64,000 bases of DNA from Nephrocerus scutellatus (GCA_947095585.1 OX352763.1:118523908-118587907); one strand, 5' to 3'; counted from the first letter of the stretch, positions 46,440 to 58,552 are shown. The notes: generated by a model from the letters alone, not told the origin. Numbers and translations: made by a program.

Positions 46440-47970
46440 CTCAGAATCAGAGCGATAGCAGAATTGTTTACAGAATCACCGCTCTAGCCAACATCCGGTG
46501 AAAGGCCTAGATGGTGCCGTACTCGTTTCAGATGAGGATCAGCTCAAGCGATGGAAGGAGCATTTCTCTACGGTCCCTGACCGTGTATTTGCTAACGATA
46601 TGCACCCAAATCAAACGGAGCTGCCGGAAGTAGCAATTTCCCGAATTCACACCCCAACTATCAGTAAAGATGAGATCGCTACCGCGATCAACGCACCAAA
46701 GAACAACAAGTCGGTAGGACAAGATGGTATACCCGCAGAGCTTCTGCGTGCCGCTCCAACAACATCAGCAGAGCTTTTATATCCTCTTGTAGAGAGAGCT
46801 TGGGTGGCAGAAGTGCGAAAACTGGTGAGGCATTTGCGTTCTTCCTGCAGTTGCAAAGGTAAAGGAGGCCAAAGTAGTACTTGAGCGAATTAAGGATCAT
46901 CTGGAAGATGCACTCGATGCCGGACAAGCAGGTTTCCGCACTGGATCCTTCTGTGTCAACCACGTCAACACCCTGTGGATCATTATTGAACAGTGCGTTG
47001 AATTCTGGTCACCACTGCACCTGCTGTTCATCGATTTTGAGAAGGCGTTTGACAGGGTCAACAGACACAGCTTATCTGACTCGCCTTGCGCAGGAGAGGT
47101 ATACCCGATAAACTAATAGCTATTATTAAAGCAACCTATAATGGCTCGAGAATTCGAGATCCTAATTGGGGTACGACAAGGTTGCATTCTATCGCCGATA
47201 CTTTTTTTGTTTGTGATTACCGATGTACTTCGCGCAGCTTTATCTACTGGAAACGAAGGAATTCGTTGGACTCTTACATCTCAACTTAGCTGACCACGTT
47301 TGTTTACTCTCACACAGGATTATGGAGCTGAACCAAATGACAACAAATGTGGAAAGTAAGGCAAATGTTGTGGGTTTGAAGATGAAGATGAAGAAGATGC
47401 TGCCAAAAGCAAAATCATCAACCTCGCCACCAACTCAGGAACTCAAGTTAGCATTGCTGGACAACCGGTAGAGAGAGTAGAGGGTTTCCAATATCTTGGG
47501 AGAGCACATTCCAGTATATATTAATAACCAAGCTATACCGTACGCAAATTGTGCAAAGTATTTCGGTACGAATTTGGATGCGAAACTTTGCTGAGAAGTC
47601 CATGTCAAGAAAAAAAAGAGAGGGGATTGGTATTCGCTACAGGGAAATGTACTGTATGATAGGAAGACCATCTTGCCTATCAACATATAACAAAGTTTTG
47701 CTTTACGAGCAAGTCATAAAACCCATATGGACTTCTGGTATTCAACTTTGCGGTTGTACCAAAAGAAGCAACATTCAAATTATTCGTCGGATTCAAAACT
47801 AAGTTCTGAGAAACATTGTAAATGCACCTTTCTACATAAGGAACGATGACCTCAGAGACGTTGACCTGGGCGTGGAATGCGTACAGAAGGATATACACAA
47901 AAAGCATGAGGATCGACTTCACCACTACATGAATCCTGAGACTACCACGCTCTTGGACCACACAAATCTA
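46440..47970 (+). pseudogene. RTE-like LINE copy (family G)
   Basis: Family shared with 49950-52260. In order: VLVSDEDQLKRWKEHFSTVP and NNKSVGQDGIPAELLRAAPT (46498-46884), LLFIDFEKAFDRVNRHSL (about 47020-47070), VRQGCILSPILFLFVITDVL (47165-47230), a decayed YADD region DHVCLLSHRIMELNQMTTNV (47290-47350), VVGLKMKMKK (about 47380), then KPIWTSGIQLCGCTK and ILRNIVNAP-like and DLGVE text to about 47960. Many frameshifts. It reads toward the SVWC gene on the opposite strand. Confidence 0.75.
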
Positions 47971-48077
47971 ATGTGAAGACTAAAAAGAATCAACCCTTTT
48001 GAATTAGTGCAGCACATATAATTATTATTCATAGTATACGTAAGCGTCAATGCTTTAAACTTTTAATCGAGTATTCT

Positions 48078-48083
48078 TTTATT
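48078..48083 (-). promoter_or_regulatory. Poly(A) signal of SVWC gene 1
   Basis: AATAAA on minus (TTTATT on plus), 55 nt past the stop codon of the SVWC gene at 48138-48579. Confidence 0.55.
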
Positions 48084-48137
48084 AGTTTAAGTCAAAAGAA
48101 AATTGCTTATTAGTCCTAAGACTAGATGTACAATCAA

Positions 48138-48579
48138 TTAATTAGAACAAGTTATGTTACGCTCACAACAATCTGGGTATGGGCGTTGAATGTTGATGTA
48201 ATTGCCAACAGTACATCCATCAGGAGCGCTAACAGCACCGCATCTGAAATGGAATAGGACGATTTTTTTGAATTTTCTTCAACGGGGTTGTAAAATTGTA
48301 AATGCATACGTATAGTATTCAACCAATCCTCCATTTCGACATATCATCTTGCCACACTCTCCATTGCGATACGGAACAGCTACATTTGGCTCTAGTATCA
48401 AATCCTCTTCGACGGTGCACTTACCGGGATTTCCTATTGCGAAGACACAGATGATAAAAAAAATAAAATCATCAGCTACTTGACTTACTTGGATCATTGT
48501 GGAAACCAATTGCTGTGGCAGCAAAGGCAGTTGAGAAAACTCCCAAAATAACAGCGACGAGCAAAAGGAAGCACTTCAT
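48138..48579 (-). CDS. Secreted SVWC-domain protein 1 (Vago-like)
   Basis: Exons on minus: 48579-48489, 48433-48310, 48243-48138; 321 nt, 106 residues, GT..AG introns of 55 and 66 bp in phases 1 and 2. The start ATG at 48579 opens a signal peptide MKCFLLLVAVILGVFSTAFA. The mature part carries the eight-cysteine single von Willebrand C pattern: NPGKCTVEEDLIL, ECGKMICRNGG, then TCGAVSAPDGCTVG and the closing RPYPDCCERNITC. In insects this family includes Vago-type peptides released after infection or feeding changes. The role here is inferred from the family. It is unrelated to the LINEs on either side and has two paralogues at 54237 and 58553. A GATA-like site lies about 90 bp upstream. Confidence 0.9.
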
Positions 48580-48669
48580 GTTGTTCGACGAGCGTTTGAC
48601 AATTGAATGAATGGCTTGGAATCGGTGGAATAAAATAACACCTTCGACAAGCCATCATCATAATCTTTC

Positions 48670-48677
48670 CTTATCAG
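48670..48677 (-). promoter_or_regulatory. GATA-type site upstream of SVWC gene 1
   Basis: CTGATAAG on minus, 91 bp upstream of the ATG. GATA sites are common in fat-body immune promoters of flies, and similar TTATC sites precede the other two SVWC genes. A single short motif, so weak evidence. Confidence 0.3.
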
Positions 48678-48689
48678 TTCTGTGTGGCC

Positions 48690-49230
48690 TGTAACGGCAG
48701 CAACAGAATCTGCACGGAATATTCCAATCGTTGCCTCGTGTTTCTTTTTAATTCGATTGTTCTTTGCTTAGGCATCAGATTAGATAAAAGTTGATAACCG
48801 AGATTAGGCCACAAATTGGGCAAATGACGCACTTGCCGCAGAAGATCCTACACAGACTACATGATCTCTTGAGACAAGACTTAATGGTATCAGTGCACAA
48901 GCTTATAAGATAAAGTGATATATTTAAAAGCTGGCTTAGTTTTTATTTTATAGCCTATGCTTAGTTTATAGTTTATGTTTTTTTTTGTGTTTTTACTCAT
49001 GTGGGCATATCTGTTTGCCTTTCGGCTTGACTCTGCTTTTTAATTAATTTCGTGAGGATTAGCCTCGAGCCATTCGGTGTATGGCTGCTAAGTTGCTAGC
49101 CGAATTACGTGTTCTTCATGGTATCTGACACGTTTCTTACATTGAATAGGAGGACTATGTTTTGTTCTTTCTCCAAATATGTTTTTTTTATATTTTAGTG
49201 GACGCGTAGAGAGGGGTTCGTACTCTTATA
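48690..49230. other. Upstream region of SVWC gene 1, nothing else seen
   Basis: AT-rich sequence with no recognised repeat or exon. Confidence 0.4.
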
Positions 49231-49239
49231 ATGCTTGAA

Positions 49240-49715
49240 TCCATATACACAGGCACAAGCGTGCGCGTAAAGGTATAGTAGCGGAAAAGAGGAGATGTCT
49301 ATGAGCTTGTGTTTTGAATGCCCGTGATGTGGAAAGAAAGAGCTTGGCTGAAGGACGAATCTCTAACCTTCACTCTACGTCCAAAGGTGTGCTTGAGGGT
49401 AAACTGATGAGCATTTAGAGGAGTGAGTGGCACGAGGACAAGCAGGAAACGTTTCTGCGGTGTTCAAGCGAATCTATTTTTGGCTACTGTAAATATTCAT
49501 GGTCATTCCAACGAAGGTTATCGTTAACGCATATACCGAGAATTGCTAGTTTTTCAGTTTCCTCGATGCCTGTGCCATTCATGGATAATGGCTGAGGGTT
49601 TAAGATTCGCTTGTACGACCGGAGACAGCATTGGGTTTTGGAAGCGTCTAAATTCTGATTGTTTTCTCTGCATTTTATTATGCTTTCCAGGTCAGAATTT
49701 AACGAGCTTAGCATA
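49240..49715 (-). pseudogene. Jockey/I-type LINE tail
   Basis: Minus strand. The frame 49714-49484 reads IIKCRENNQNLDASKTQCCL, RSYKRILNPQPLSMNGTGIE, KLAILGICVNDNLRWNDH, the same family as 61398-61720 (LRSKRILNPMPLFMNGT, LAILGMCVNDKLRWNDH). After a deletion it continues with PLTPLNAHQFTLKHTFGRRV and RDSSFSQALSF to a 3' end near 49240. Confidence 0.7.
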
Positions 49716-49949
49716 CGTAGTTCGTTGGTAAACGACTAACAAAGGCCTCATAGGAGCAGGATCTCCCGATAGGTAGTGGTCTTGGAGTTTCTCTGGAAAT
49801 TGCGAACGGAAGAGGGCATATGGCGAGCCTTCTGCGCCACAAAACAGGATAAGTGCCGGTTGGTCTGTGGCTCAGCGAGCCGCAACCGTAAAACACCCAA
49901 TTGCTCCGAAACGTAATACAATGCCTCGGATATGGACTGATACTTTGTT

Positions 49950-52270
49950 GACGATCTTTAGCTATCGTACACGGACAACGATCGGTTTCTGGACCGTTAA
50001 GACCCTCCTCGACCCACTCCAGGAAGGACCACAAAACGCCAGATTCCTCCAATTAGAGCGTGAGTTTACGCGATATAATATAGACATCTTATCTTGGGGT
50101 TGAGTGAAATAAGAGAAGGAGAATACCAGTCTCCAACAAATAATACTGTGATGCTCTACTCCGGTAGACCAGCTAGGAGCGGACGGAGGTCTAGAGTTGG
50201 ACTGATGCTAACTCCGGTAGCACGAAACAGCCTTATATCCTGGAAACCTCACAGTGACCAGATACTGACGGCTACATTCCAGAGTAGGGTCAGAAAAATT
50301 ACTATGTATATCCTAATGCTGACATCGTAATGGTGATGGGAGTTCAATGTCTTGGAACGGAACGATAACGGAGAGCGTTATGTGGATTGCTGTAATACCA
50401 ATCGCCTAGTCATTGGACCGTACCGTTTAAGCATAACACCTGCCACCAAATTAGTTGGGTCTCAACTGACATGAAACGAACATCGAACCAGATTGATCAC
50501 ATTGCGATCAGCCGCCGCTTCAGAAATTGCCTTTTAGACGTCCGTAACAGACGTAAAGCCGATATCGGACAATAGCGAGGTCACCATCTTATGTTAGCTT
50601 TTAAACGCCTTCGCACTACATCCGTCAACAGCAACCGCTCAAACTTACTCAACGTTACTAGGTTCAATACTGATAGGTGTAGGGAACCCGAAGTGCGTCA
50701 ACAATACAGGGACCACCTTGCCTTATAGAAGCAGACGTCGGTAAAAGGCAGAATAAACACCACACATGATCATCGGCAGACACCTGGAGACTGATCGATG
50801 AGCGTAAAGCAATCAAGGCTCGAATTGCAGTGAGAGTACCGAGCTAGAAGCCCAATATCGCGTCAAAGAGAAGGAAGTGCAGCGTAGTGTAAGACGGGAC
50901 AAACGACAGTACATCGACTGACTCACTTGCCTCAATGGCCGAAGAAGCAGCAAGCAAGAGTGACAGTATCTCAATGGTGGTCGGAACTCCAAACAACATC
51001 CAGTGAAGAATTTATATGGTGACCTTCTGATGTCGGATGAGGAGCAGCTCACTAGATGGAGAGAACATTTCGCTACAGTCCTTAACCACTTAGACGATGG
51101 TGATATGATCTCGAGTGCTAATGAATCTTCCGAAGAGATAAAGTCCCGAATTCGCGCCGGACCTACCAGTAAAACCGAAATAACAGCAGCAATCAAGTCT
51201 CTAAAGAAAAATAAAGCGGTGGGTATTGACGACATCCCTGCCGAAATATTCCAAGCGGCGCCAAGCACATCGGCTGATCTTCTACACCCGCTCATACGGA
51301 GAGCGTGGGAAAATGATCAATATCCCCAAGAGTGGAAAAGAGCGATGATCGTCAAGCTTCCAAAAAAGGGAAAGGGAGGACTGTGGAAATTGGAGAGGTA
51401 TATGCGTTTTACCTGCCGTAGCCAAAATAATAGCAAGAATCATATCATATAAGAACGCGTTAAGGACCATTTAGATTCAACTCTCGACGTCGAACAGGCA
51501 GGCTTTCGCTCTGGAGCCTCTTGCATCGAGCTCATTAACATCGAGTACAGATCTCCGCTACATCTTCTGTTCATCGACTTCGAGAAGGCTTTTGACAGCT
51601 TAAATCGAGATGCTATCTGGATGGCCCTGCGCATGAGGGGTATCCCAGGAAAGCTTATAGCTATTATCAAAGCTACACACGAGGATGTAAATGTAACGTC
51701 CTCCGCAGTGGTAAGGTGTCCGAGGAATTTAAAGTCCAAAGTGGAGTACGTCAGGGGTGGTGCATACTATCACCGCTGTTATTCCTGATGGTAATCAGCG
51801 ATGTACTCCGTGCAGCACTGACGGTAGGGGACATTGGAATTCGATGGACTATGACAAATTACCTTAAACACCTAGACTACGCTGACGATGTTTGCCTGCT
51901 CTTACATCGGATAATGGACCTTCATATGATGGCCCAAAATCTAGAAACCGAAGCAAGCAAAGTGGGGCTCAAGATAAACACTGCCAAAACAGAAGCCCTG
52001 AACACTTCTAACATCCGCTCGCAGCTCAACATTGCTGGACAGGTAGTTGAAAAGTTGACAACTTCCTATATCTAGGAAGTGTGGTCGCGGCAGATCGCGG
52101 TGGCACCGAACTGGATGTGTGCAGAAAAATCGGGAGGGCAGGGCTGCGTTCGGAATGCTATCGAAAGTCTGGAGAAGCACTGTTTTCAGCTTACGAACTA
52201 AGCTTCGACTGTTCCGCTTCAACGTCGAATCAGTACTGTTGTGTGTGTGTGCAGTACTTGGAAGGTGGAT
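49950..52270 (+). mobile_element. RTE-like LINE with endonuclease and RT (family G)
   Basis: The longest copy of this family. Endonuclease: FWTVKTLLDPLQEGPQNARF, LEREFTRYNIDILSWG, GLSEIREGEYQSPT, MLYSGRPARSGRRSRVGLML (49950-50330), then VMVMGVQCLG (decayed GDFNA), NQIDHIAISRRFRNCLLDVR (about 50490-50545). Pre-RT and RT: LLMSDEEQLTRWREHFATVL, NKAVGIDDIPAEIFQAAPST (51003-51450), LLFIDFEKAFDSLNRDAIWM (about 51565-51625), GVRQGWCILSPLLFLMVISD, LDYADDVCLLLHRIMDLH with intact YADD (51716-52075). A 35-bp internal repeat lies at 52010 and 52274. Several frameshifts make it inactive. Confidence 0.8.
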
Positions 52271-52334
52271 TCTAACACCCGCTCTTAGCTCAACATTGCT
52301 GGACAGGTTTCCTGGCTCTAAGAATTTTTTCAGC

Positions 52335-53310
52335 CCATAAGTCACCCGGCTTGGATGGCGTACAGTCGACTTTGCTACGCAAGTCACTGGAGCTGTTGAC
52401 TTCGCGGCCAATGAAGATTTTCAGAAGCTTTCCTCTACTAAAATATGTCCCCCGAAGGTGGAGAAGAGTTCGGGTGGATTTCATACCAAAAGCAGGCAGA
52501 AGATGCCATAATTTTAGGCCTCTCAGTCTCTTATCATTCTTGCTAAAGGCTCTGGAGCGCATTCTAAAATATCATGTATCATGTATGTATCATTATATCA
52601 TGAGGTGTGGAAGTCCCACAAGCATCGAGATCTCAACACGCCTATCTCAAGGACCGGTCCACGGAAACGGCCCTTTATGAGCACACGATCAATTACAACC
52701 AGCTTACGCTAGCCACCTTCATAGATGTAGAAGGGGCCTTTATCAATGTTCGCATTGAGACCATTCAGGAAGCATTGTCCAGTTAGTAGTGGATCACGTC
52801 CATGCTTGGTAGCAGGATTATATATGTTAACCTTGGCAGCTGCAATATTATATCATCTCTCCCTTCCTTTGGCTAATGGTAATCAATAAAATGCTAATAA
52901 AATTGGACGATCCTCCTCAACAAGAACGAAGGTATTTGCGTTACGCAGATGACGTGGTGATACTCCTATCGGGCCAGCAGCACCTTTATGTGATCAGCGA
53001 AGTTATGGAAAGGGCCCTGGGTAAAGTCAGCTCCTGTGCATGAAGCTGTGGCCTTGGAGTTAGCCCAGGGAAGACTCAAGACTTCACCACTAAATCTAAA
53101 ACACCAGAATTTGTCCTTCCAAAATTCATTGGCAAAGTCTCAATCCTACTCCCCCCCCCAGCGCTAAATATCTCGTATTAATCTTGGATAGGAAGCTTAG
53201 CTGGAAGGCTAACATAGAGAACAGGGCGAAGAAAGCGAGTGCGTCGGCAGGAAATGGGGTCTCCAACCAAAAATGGCTTTCTGGCAGCTTTCACAGCTAA
53301 GTAAGAACAA
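52335..53310 (+). pseudogene. LOA/R1-like LINE RT copy
   Basis: Frame 52351-52680: SPGLDGVQSTLLRKSLELLT, KYVPRRWRRVRVDFIPKAGR, FRPLSLLSFLLKALERILKY, the start of RT ('K..G.DG', 'W....V.FIPK', 'RPI.L.SF.LK..E'). Then YEHTINYNQLTLATFIDVEG and AFINVRIETIQEAL (52680-52785), LWLMVINKMLIKLD and RYADDVVILLSGQQH (52870-52980) with intact YADD, and LGVSPGKTQDF (about 53060). Stops and shifts throughout. A C-run lies at 53150-53161. Confidence 0.75.
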
Positions 53311-53970
53311 CACTGGCCTATAACAGGCGAATTGGCGCTTCAATCGGGGTATGAAGTAAAGAATTTGTGGATTTTCCTGGGTGATAATTGGACAAGTGTA
53401 CCGCAGCCCGTTATATGAATGAACGGGCGCCTGGTAAACCTCAACTTCGAGTGCTGTGAATTGATGTCTTTTGACACAAATTCATTTAAGATTCGCTCTC
53501 AAATGGCAAAAAATCCAATACTGCTGTCAAAGTATAATGGTTTGTGTCTTTGTTTGCATTGACGTTCTGCTAAAATTTGTGAACCACTGATTTTCATCAC
53601 AGTTTTAGAGCCACTTTGTGCTTCATTTGCGGGTAAATAGCCCAGTAGTATTTAGTAGTTAGGAAGGTACAAGGGTTTATGGCTTTGTTTGTGATGATGA
53701 TTCATAACAGTTTTAGAAGCTATTTGTGACATAGCCAATAAGTATATAGAGGATGATGCGACGGCAACGAGACGACCAACGGCGAGTTCAAGGTAGAGTT
53801 TGAACCCCCCTAGCAGCATAAGCTGACGAAATATTTCCTCCGCTCCGCTCCACGCCGTCCACGAGTGCCATTGCCCCATTAACGAGTTTTTGTTTGTTTG
53901 TTTGTTTGAAAGCCAGAAACCTGAATAGTTAATGAGTTAAAAATTGCAATAACAGCCATACGTATTTGTT
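53310..53970. other. Unassigned sequence
   Basis: No gene seen. A (TTTG)n run is present at 53890-53908. Confidence 0.4.
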
Positions 53971-53973
53971 GTG

Positions 53974-53980
53974 CTTATCA
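53974..53980 (-). promoter_or_regulatory. GATA-type site upstream of SVWC gene 2
   Basis: TGATAAG on minus, 257 bp upstream of the ATG of the gene at 54237. A TATA-like ATAAAA lies at about 54158, roughly 80 bp before the ATG. Weak evidence on its own. Confidence 0.25.
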
Positions 53981-54236
53981 ACACAGCAACAACAACAAGA
54001 GCAACCACATTCTGTCCGAAGTTTGACCGCCGACCGAACACTCACGTGTTGCAAAATATGGACTCGTCGTTCCAGCAAACAAACAAACTCACAATATTGT
54101 GACAAAAACAATGTAATTAATAAATTCTTAATTGCCGATTGGTAGCTCGCATCAATAATAAAACAGGCTTGCATTTTGCAAACATCAAGCATTTACTGTC
54201 CAACAGTTGAGTCGAGAAGTAGTCATCGTCTGCAAA

Positions 54237-54675
54237 ATGAAGTACATTTTCTTGTTCGCCGTCGTCGTTCTATTGGCCATGGGAGTGAGCAACGCTGCCA
54301 TTGCCAAGGTAAACTTGAACAATCCAAGTGAGTAGACTCCCCCCCCCACACACACACTCGCAACTAACCACTGTGATCATTTCAAATAGAGCATCCTGGA
54401 ATGTGCACCGTCAATGAAGGTTTGATTCTGGCCCCAGGCGGAGCCGCCAAGGATCCCACTCAATGCGCTCAAATAACGTGCGGCCAAAATGGAAATGCAG
54501 AAATACAAACGTAAGAGCGAAACAGCTGAAATAGCCCGCTATTATAGTTGAACATATCCCACATTGCAGGTGTTCCACTGTTGCCCCACCGCTTGGCTGT
54601 AAGTTGGGAGATTTCCTGAATATAAATCGTCCATATCCTGAGTGTTGCGAACGGGTGCCTATTTGTGCTCCTTAA
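54237..54675 (+). CDS. Secreted SVWC-domain protein 2 (Vago-like)
   Basis: Exons 54237-54327, 54390-54510, 54570-54675; 318 nt, 105 residues, introns of 62 and 59 bp in phases 1 and 2. Exons 1 and 3 have exactly the same lengths (91 and 106 nt) as in SVWC gene 1. Signal peptide MKYIFLFAVVVLLAMGVSNA. The mature eight-cysteine frame: HPGMCTVNEGLILAPG, DPTQCAQITCGQNGN, TCSTVAPPLGCKLGDFLNIN and RPYPECCERVPICAP. The family is small secreted single-VWC proteins of arthropods, thought to act as extracellular signals or immune effectors. Closest in sequence to SVWC 1 (shared GLILAP/DLILEP, RPYPxCCER). No AATAAA was found shortly after the stop. Confidence 0.9.
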
Positions 54676-54894
54676 TTCTCCTTAGTTGGCGAATTTGGTG
54701 TTGCGGACAACTGCACATACTCACATACACACATACACATATCCTTATAAAATTGCTAAGCACAAAAATATTATCTTCAATTAACATAAAAATGATCGTT
54801 GAGAGTTTTTCTTTTATCGAGAGATCGAGAGGTGGTCAGAGGCCACAAACTATACAGAGCAAAGTGTTATCTATGAGTTTCCATAAAAGAGTAA

Positions 54895-55060
54895 TATCAT
54901 CATCATCATCATCATCAAGGCCTGCGATAGGGCGCCAACAAATCTTCTCCATTCCTCACGGTCTGCAGCCACGTTTTCCTCTGGGAGTCTTCTTCTGCTA
55001 AGACGGTTGATCTGTACGTTGTTCTTGGTCTTCCAACGCCGCGCCATGCACCCTGAGGGT
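54895..55060 (-). pseudogene. RTE-type LINE 3' scrap
   Basis: Minus frame 55065-54871: RRLPEENVAADREEWRRFVG then ALSQALMMMMMM, where the Met run is the ATG-repeat tail (ATCATCATC at 54896-54917 on plus). This is the usual C-terminus plus tail of an RTE-like LINE, of a different subfamily from the 22 kb copy. Confidence 0.6.
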
Positions 55061-55069
55061 TCCATTCAA

Positions 55070-55680
55070 ATGACTTATTCTTCTTCTTCTTTTAATGGCG
55101 TTACATCCTTGGGCAGGATTTAGCCTTCTGTACGACGTGCTTATCCGTGTGGTCCATCTGCAGCATAAAATCTTATCTGGAATGGTGAAAGACTTGAACT
55201 CGAGGGCTGTGGGTAGAATATGCTCTTTATGGGCAATGTCTTCGACCCGAAGTGGGCAACTGGTACCTAGGGATCCTTATGGGTTACTCTTCGTATTTAG
55301 TGGCTCATTTCATACACTACAGGTCGTGTGATGTGCTTAGGATAGCACGGTATCCTTGTGACAAATGATAGGGTTCGAGGTTCTGGAAGAGGATTTGCCA
55401 GTGATGGTTTTCTCCTTCGCAAAAAGGCAATCACTCCGAAGGAACTATGTCCCTTGATGTCAGACCTCACCAAGGTCGCGTTGGTACCGCGGGAGTTGTC
55501 CGTGCCCATCGGTCTGAGGACAACTGTGGTTGAGGCCCCAGCTCGTTCTGGGGATGCAACGCGGGGGCTTATGGTTTACTCTCGAAAAGAGGACCGCTAA
55601 ATGGGAGTAGTTCAAGAGTATGCTTAATGGCGAAAGCCAGGAAAGCAGGGTTCGTCCCACTATTTTGAACTAAGACACTC
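55070..55680. other. Unassigned sequence
   Basis: TTCTTC repeats at 55077-55091, then open frames on both strands (plus 55095-55331, 55358-55600; minus 55297-55509) without motifs. Possibly repeat DNA, unidentified. Confidence 0.35.
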
Positions 55681-55688
55681 ACAAAACT

Positions 55689-57477
55689 TCAGCAGTATAC
55701 GTCGTGTGAAAGGTGGTTAAAAAGGACCTCAAAGAAGTAAAAAAAAAAAATTGACAAACTGCCATGGAATGTGTAGTCCTTGATCATCCCAATCGATGAT
55801 TCCACTTCGCTGGCGTTATTTATCCACTTATTTATTTTGTTCCTGAGGTGGCTTGTAGAATAGGCAATGCTTGCTTCGGGACCGATGAAAATTCCTCCTA
55901 CGCCTTCTCTTGCACAGACGTCTGCTGCCTCGTTCCCTTCAATGCCTGAATGGCTGGGAGACCGCATTTGGGTGATCTTGTTCGTTTTGGCCAGTTCATT
56001 TAAGTGGCAGTAGCAGCCCCACGTTGTTTTGGAGTAATGCTAGTAATGCGGCCCGGCTGTCGGTAGATTACGTAGATCTCGATTCTTCTATATCTTCTTT
56101 AAATGCATTCGATGGTGCAGGCTTATATGGCTGTTGTTTCTGCCGGGCAAATGGTTGGGGATATTCGTAGGGGTATTCGTCTTGTGGTTTTGGGCCCGAG
56201 CACTCCTCCTGCTCCCGTCCCTGTATCTGTTTTAGATCCGTCTGTGTACCAGATAAGAAGCTTGTTTATGATATTTCCGACTTGATTTCGTTCTGGTATT
56301 CTTATTGAGAGTGCGTCCAAAAATATACATGCACTATGCACAACACAAATGGTCGCCAATGGTTATACGAGTATGTCCTGGTCTATAAGCTTTAATTTGG
56401 TTAGTTATATTAAGTGTAACTACTCTCTTTCCAGCTTCACTTTTGATGTATAAGTGAAGTGGTGGAAGTCCCAGGAGCTATTTAAAAGCTGCCGTTGGAT
56501 AAGTCTTTATCGCACCTGTTGGTCATCCGCATAGCTAATGTTTGTGATATGATTATTCTTAAGCCTGTCTAGTAGCTGGTGCATCACCAGTAGCCACAAA
56601 AGTGGTGATAGGACGCCACCTTGTGGACAGCCTCTAGTTGCCGCTACTGTGATGAGCTCGTCACCGAACGAGGCTCGAATTTTCCTATCTTTTAGCATGC
56701 TTATGACCCATCCTATGGTAGATGAGTCTATTCCCCTATAGTCCTAGCTTGTATTTGAATTGCTTCGAAGTTAGTGTTGTCAAAAGCGCCTTGAATGTCA
56801 ATGGAGCTTTTCTTTGCTTCGAAGTGTGTCAATTCATGGAGTGCTGTTTCTGTAGATTTTCCAGTCTGATACGTTTTTTGGCTGGGGTTTAGAGGGTTTC
56901 GTTGGAGATCTTATGTGGTCTTATTTTCTAATATTTTCTCCATGGCTTTAAGTATAAATGCTATGAGGCTAATGGGATTGTAAGACCTGGTATCCTCTGG
57001 GGGTTTTCCCTGCTTTTGGTAAAAAAATCACTCGCCGCACTTCTCTCCAGCAGCACCTAGGAACTTAATCTATGTAGGCTATAGCTGGCTTTGTAGAGTC
57101 TTACGAGTATAGATTCTATTGTGTTTATGCCACGTTGCAGAAGGATCGGGTATAGCCCGTCTCCACCTAGAGATTTATTTGTTCCAAAGGAATTTAGAGC
57201 GCATATGGCCCTCGCCAGGGATAAAGTAAGGATTTGTGTTAATGCCCTCGTTTTCTTCTTGGTTACTTAGTATTTGATGACTTTTTGCCAAGCAGTCAAG
57301 AGTTGCTTGTCTCGTGGTTTTCAGTTCACTGTTTGGTGACTTGATTGAGCCAAGTTCGCACTGATGCATATACTGTTGTCGTTCATTAATAGTATTCCCC
57401 CAAGGTATTGCGTCGGAGTAATTGTTTTTTTGGCCGATGTACTCTCGCACCAGTATCTTCTGCTTTCTTTGATTCAT
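55689..57477 (-). pseudogene. LOA-like LINE copy (RT and RNase H)
   Basis: Minus strand. RT linker text (57477-57175, ATLDCLAKSHQILSNQEENE), RT middle (56950-56740, decayed SIDIQGAFDNTNFEAIQIQ-like), RT core VAATRGCPQGGVLSPLLWLL then ITNISYADDQQV (56640-56510), RNase H start LLIWYTDGSKTDTGTGAGGV (56270-56200), and RNase H end SPSHSGIEGNEAADVCAREG (55960-55900). A piece at 56310-56365 resembles the inset of the SINE copies (ATATACATGCAC...CACAACACAA). Degenerate. RT followed by RNase H fits LOA/I clades. Confidence 0.75.
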
Positions 57478-57489
57478 TAGTATGCCACA

Positions 57490-58330
57490 TTATGACTCCC
57501 GGAAGTAAATAACATACAGTTTCAGACCTGAACTCCTTCTTAGTGCACAATGTGTCTTGAATGGTTTTTCTTCAAGTCAAGCTTTCGCACCAATATTATC
57601 ATCGCATGACATCCTGGCTAGCGTTATCTGTCTTGCAACTACATAAGTCAACTTGTCTTCTTGCCTTGGCGTTTGTGATCTCAGCTACCATGCTCTAGCA
57701 GGGCTTAGTCTTCTTGACTTGTTATCACTGTATGCGGTGGACGTTCGACTCCATCGCCGCTATTTAAGACACAGGCCACAATCTGGATGTTTTCCAGTTC
57801 TTATCCTGGAAAATGAGCTCAGCTTGGTCATTTCTGCACCACCCGAGTATGTATAGCATGAATCGGGGTGCTAGGTTGCTTCTGTATGATTTCGATTCAA
57901 TTCTGCATCGAAATTTAAAATAAATTTATATCTTATTCGTATTATGGTATCTGTATCTGTATACAAGTACTCGTAAGTAATAATTGATACTTTATTTCCG
58001 AGGCTGTTTCGAACGATTAATGGACTTTGACTGTATTTATTCAATAAGCATTGCTTACTTTCAGGCGTAAGTACAATTTTACGCCTAAATGTGTGCTTTT
58101 TTCTGTGCTACTGTGGTAATTTGAGATATCGTAAGATATTGTATGGCATTGCCTGTGCTAAGCACTGACTGTGGTATTCGAACACAAACAGTCGACCAGA
58201 AAGCGTTCAGCCTCGCAACCGACGCGAGTTGCGAAACACTGTGGCTTTACCATATAGTGGCACATATATTAAGCTTTACTCTAACGTTGCGTTACCGCAT
58301 AGCAACTGTCTATTAACCTTCTGACATGTG
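57490..58330. other. Unassigned region before SVWC gene 3
   Basis: AT-rich. Nothing recognised. The open frame 57653-57856 has no motif. Confidence 0.4.
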
Positions 58331-58335
58331 CACCT

Positions 58336-58343
58336 CTTATCAG
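58336..58343 (-). promoter_or_regulatory. GATA-type site upstream of SVWC gene 3
   Basis: CTGATAAG on minus (CTTATCAG on plus), 217 bp before the ATG at 58553. The same octamer as the site upstream of SVWC gene 1, relative strand reversed. Confidence 0.3.
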
Positions 58344-58552
58344 TGACGATGATTTGATTTGATTTCTGAATGACTCCAAAGTAAACAATCGCCGACTTAT
58401 AATGCATCGGAATGGCAAAGTGTTTATCAAAATAAAATCAAATGTCTTCATAAATTTGGTTCCTTTGCCTTAATCCGGCATTTGTGATTCCGTTTTCGTG
58501 TTGTGCAAACATCTCAGAGGTGCTACTTTAATTGTGAATCCCCTCCTCAGAA

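Noticed and set aside
50813..51295. 160-codon minus frame
   Set aside because: Shadow of the RTE-like LINE RT region on plus.
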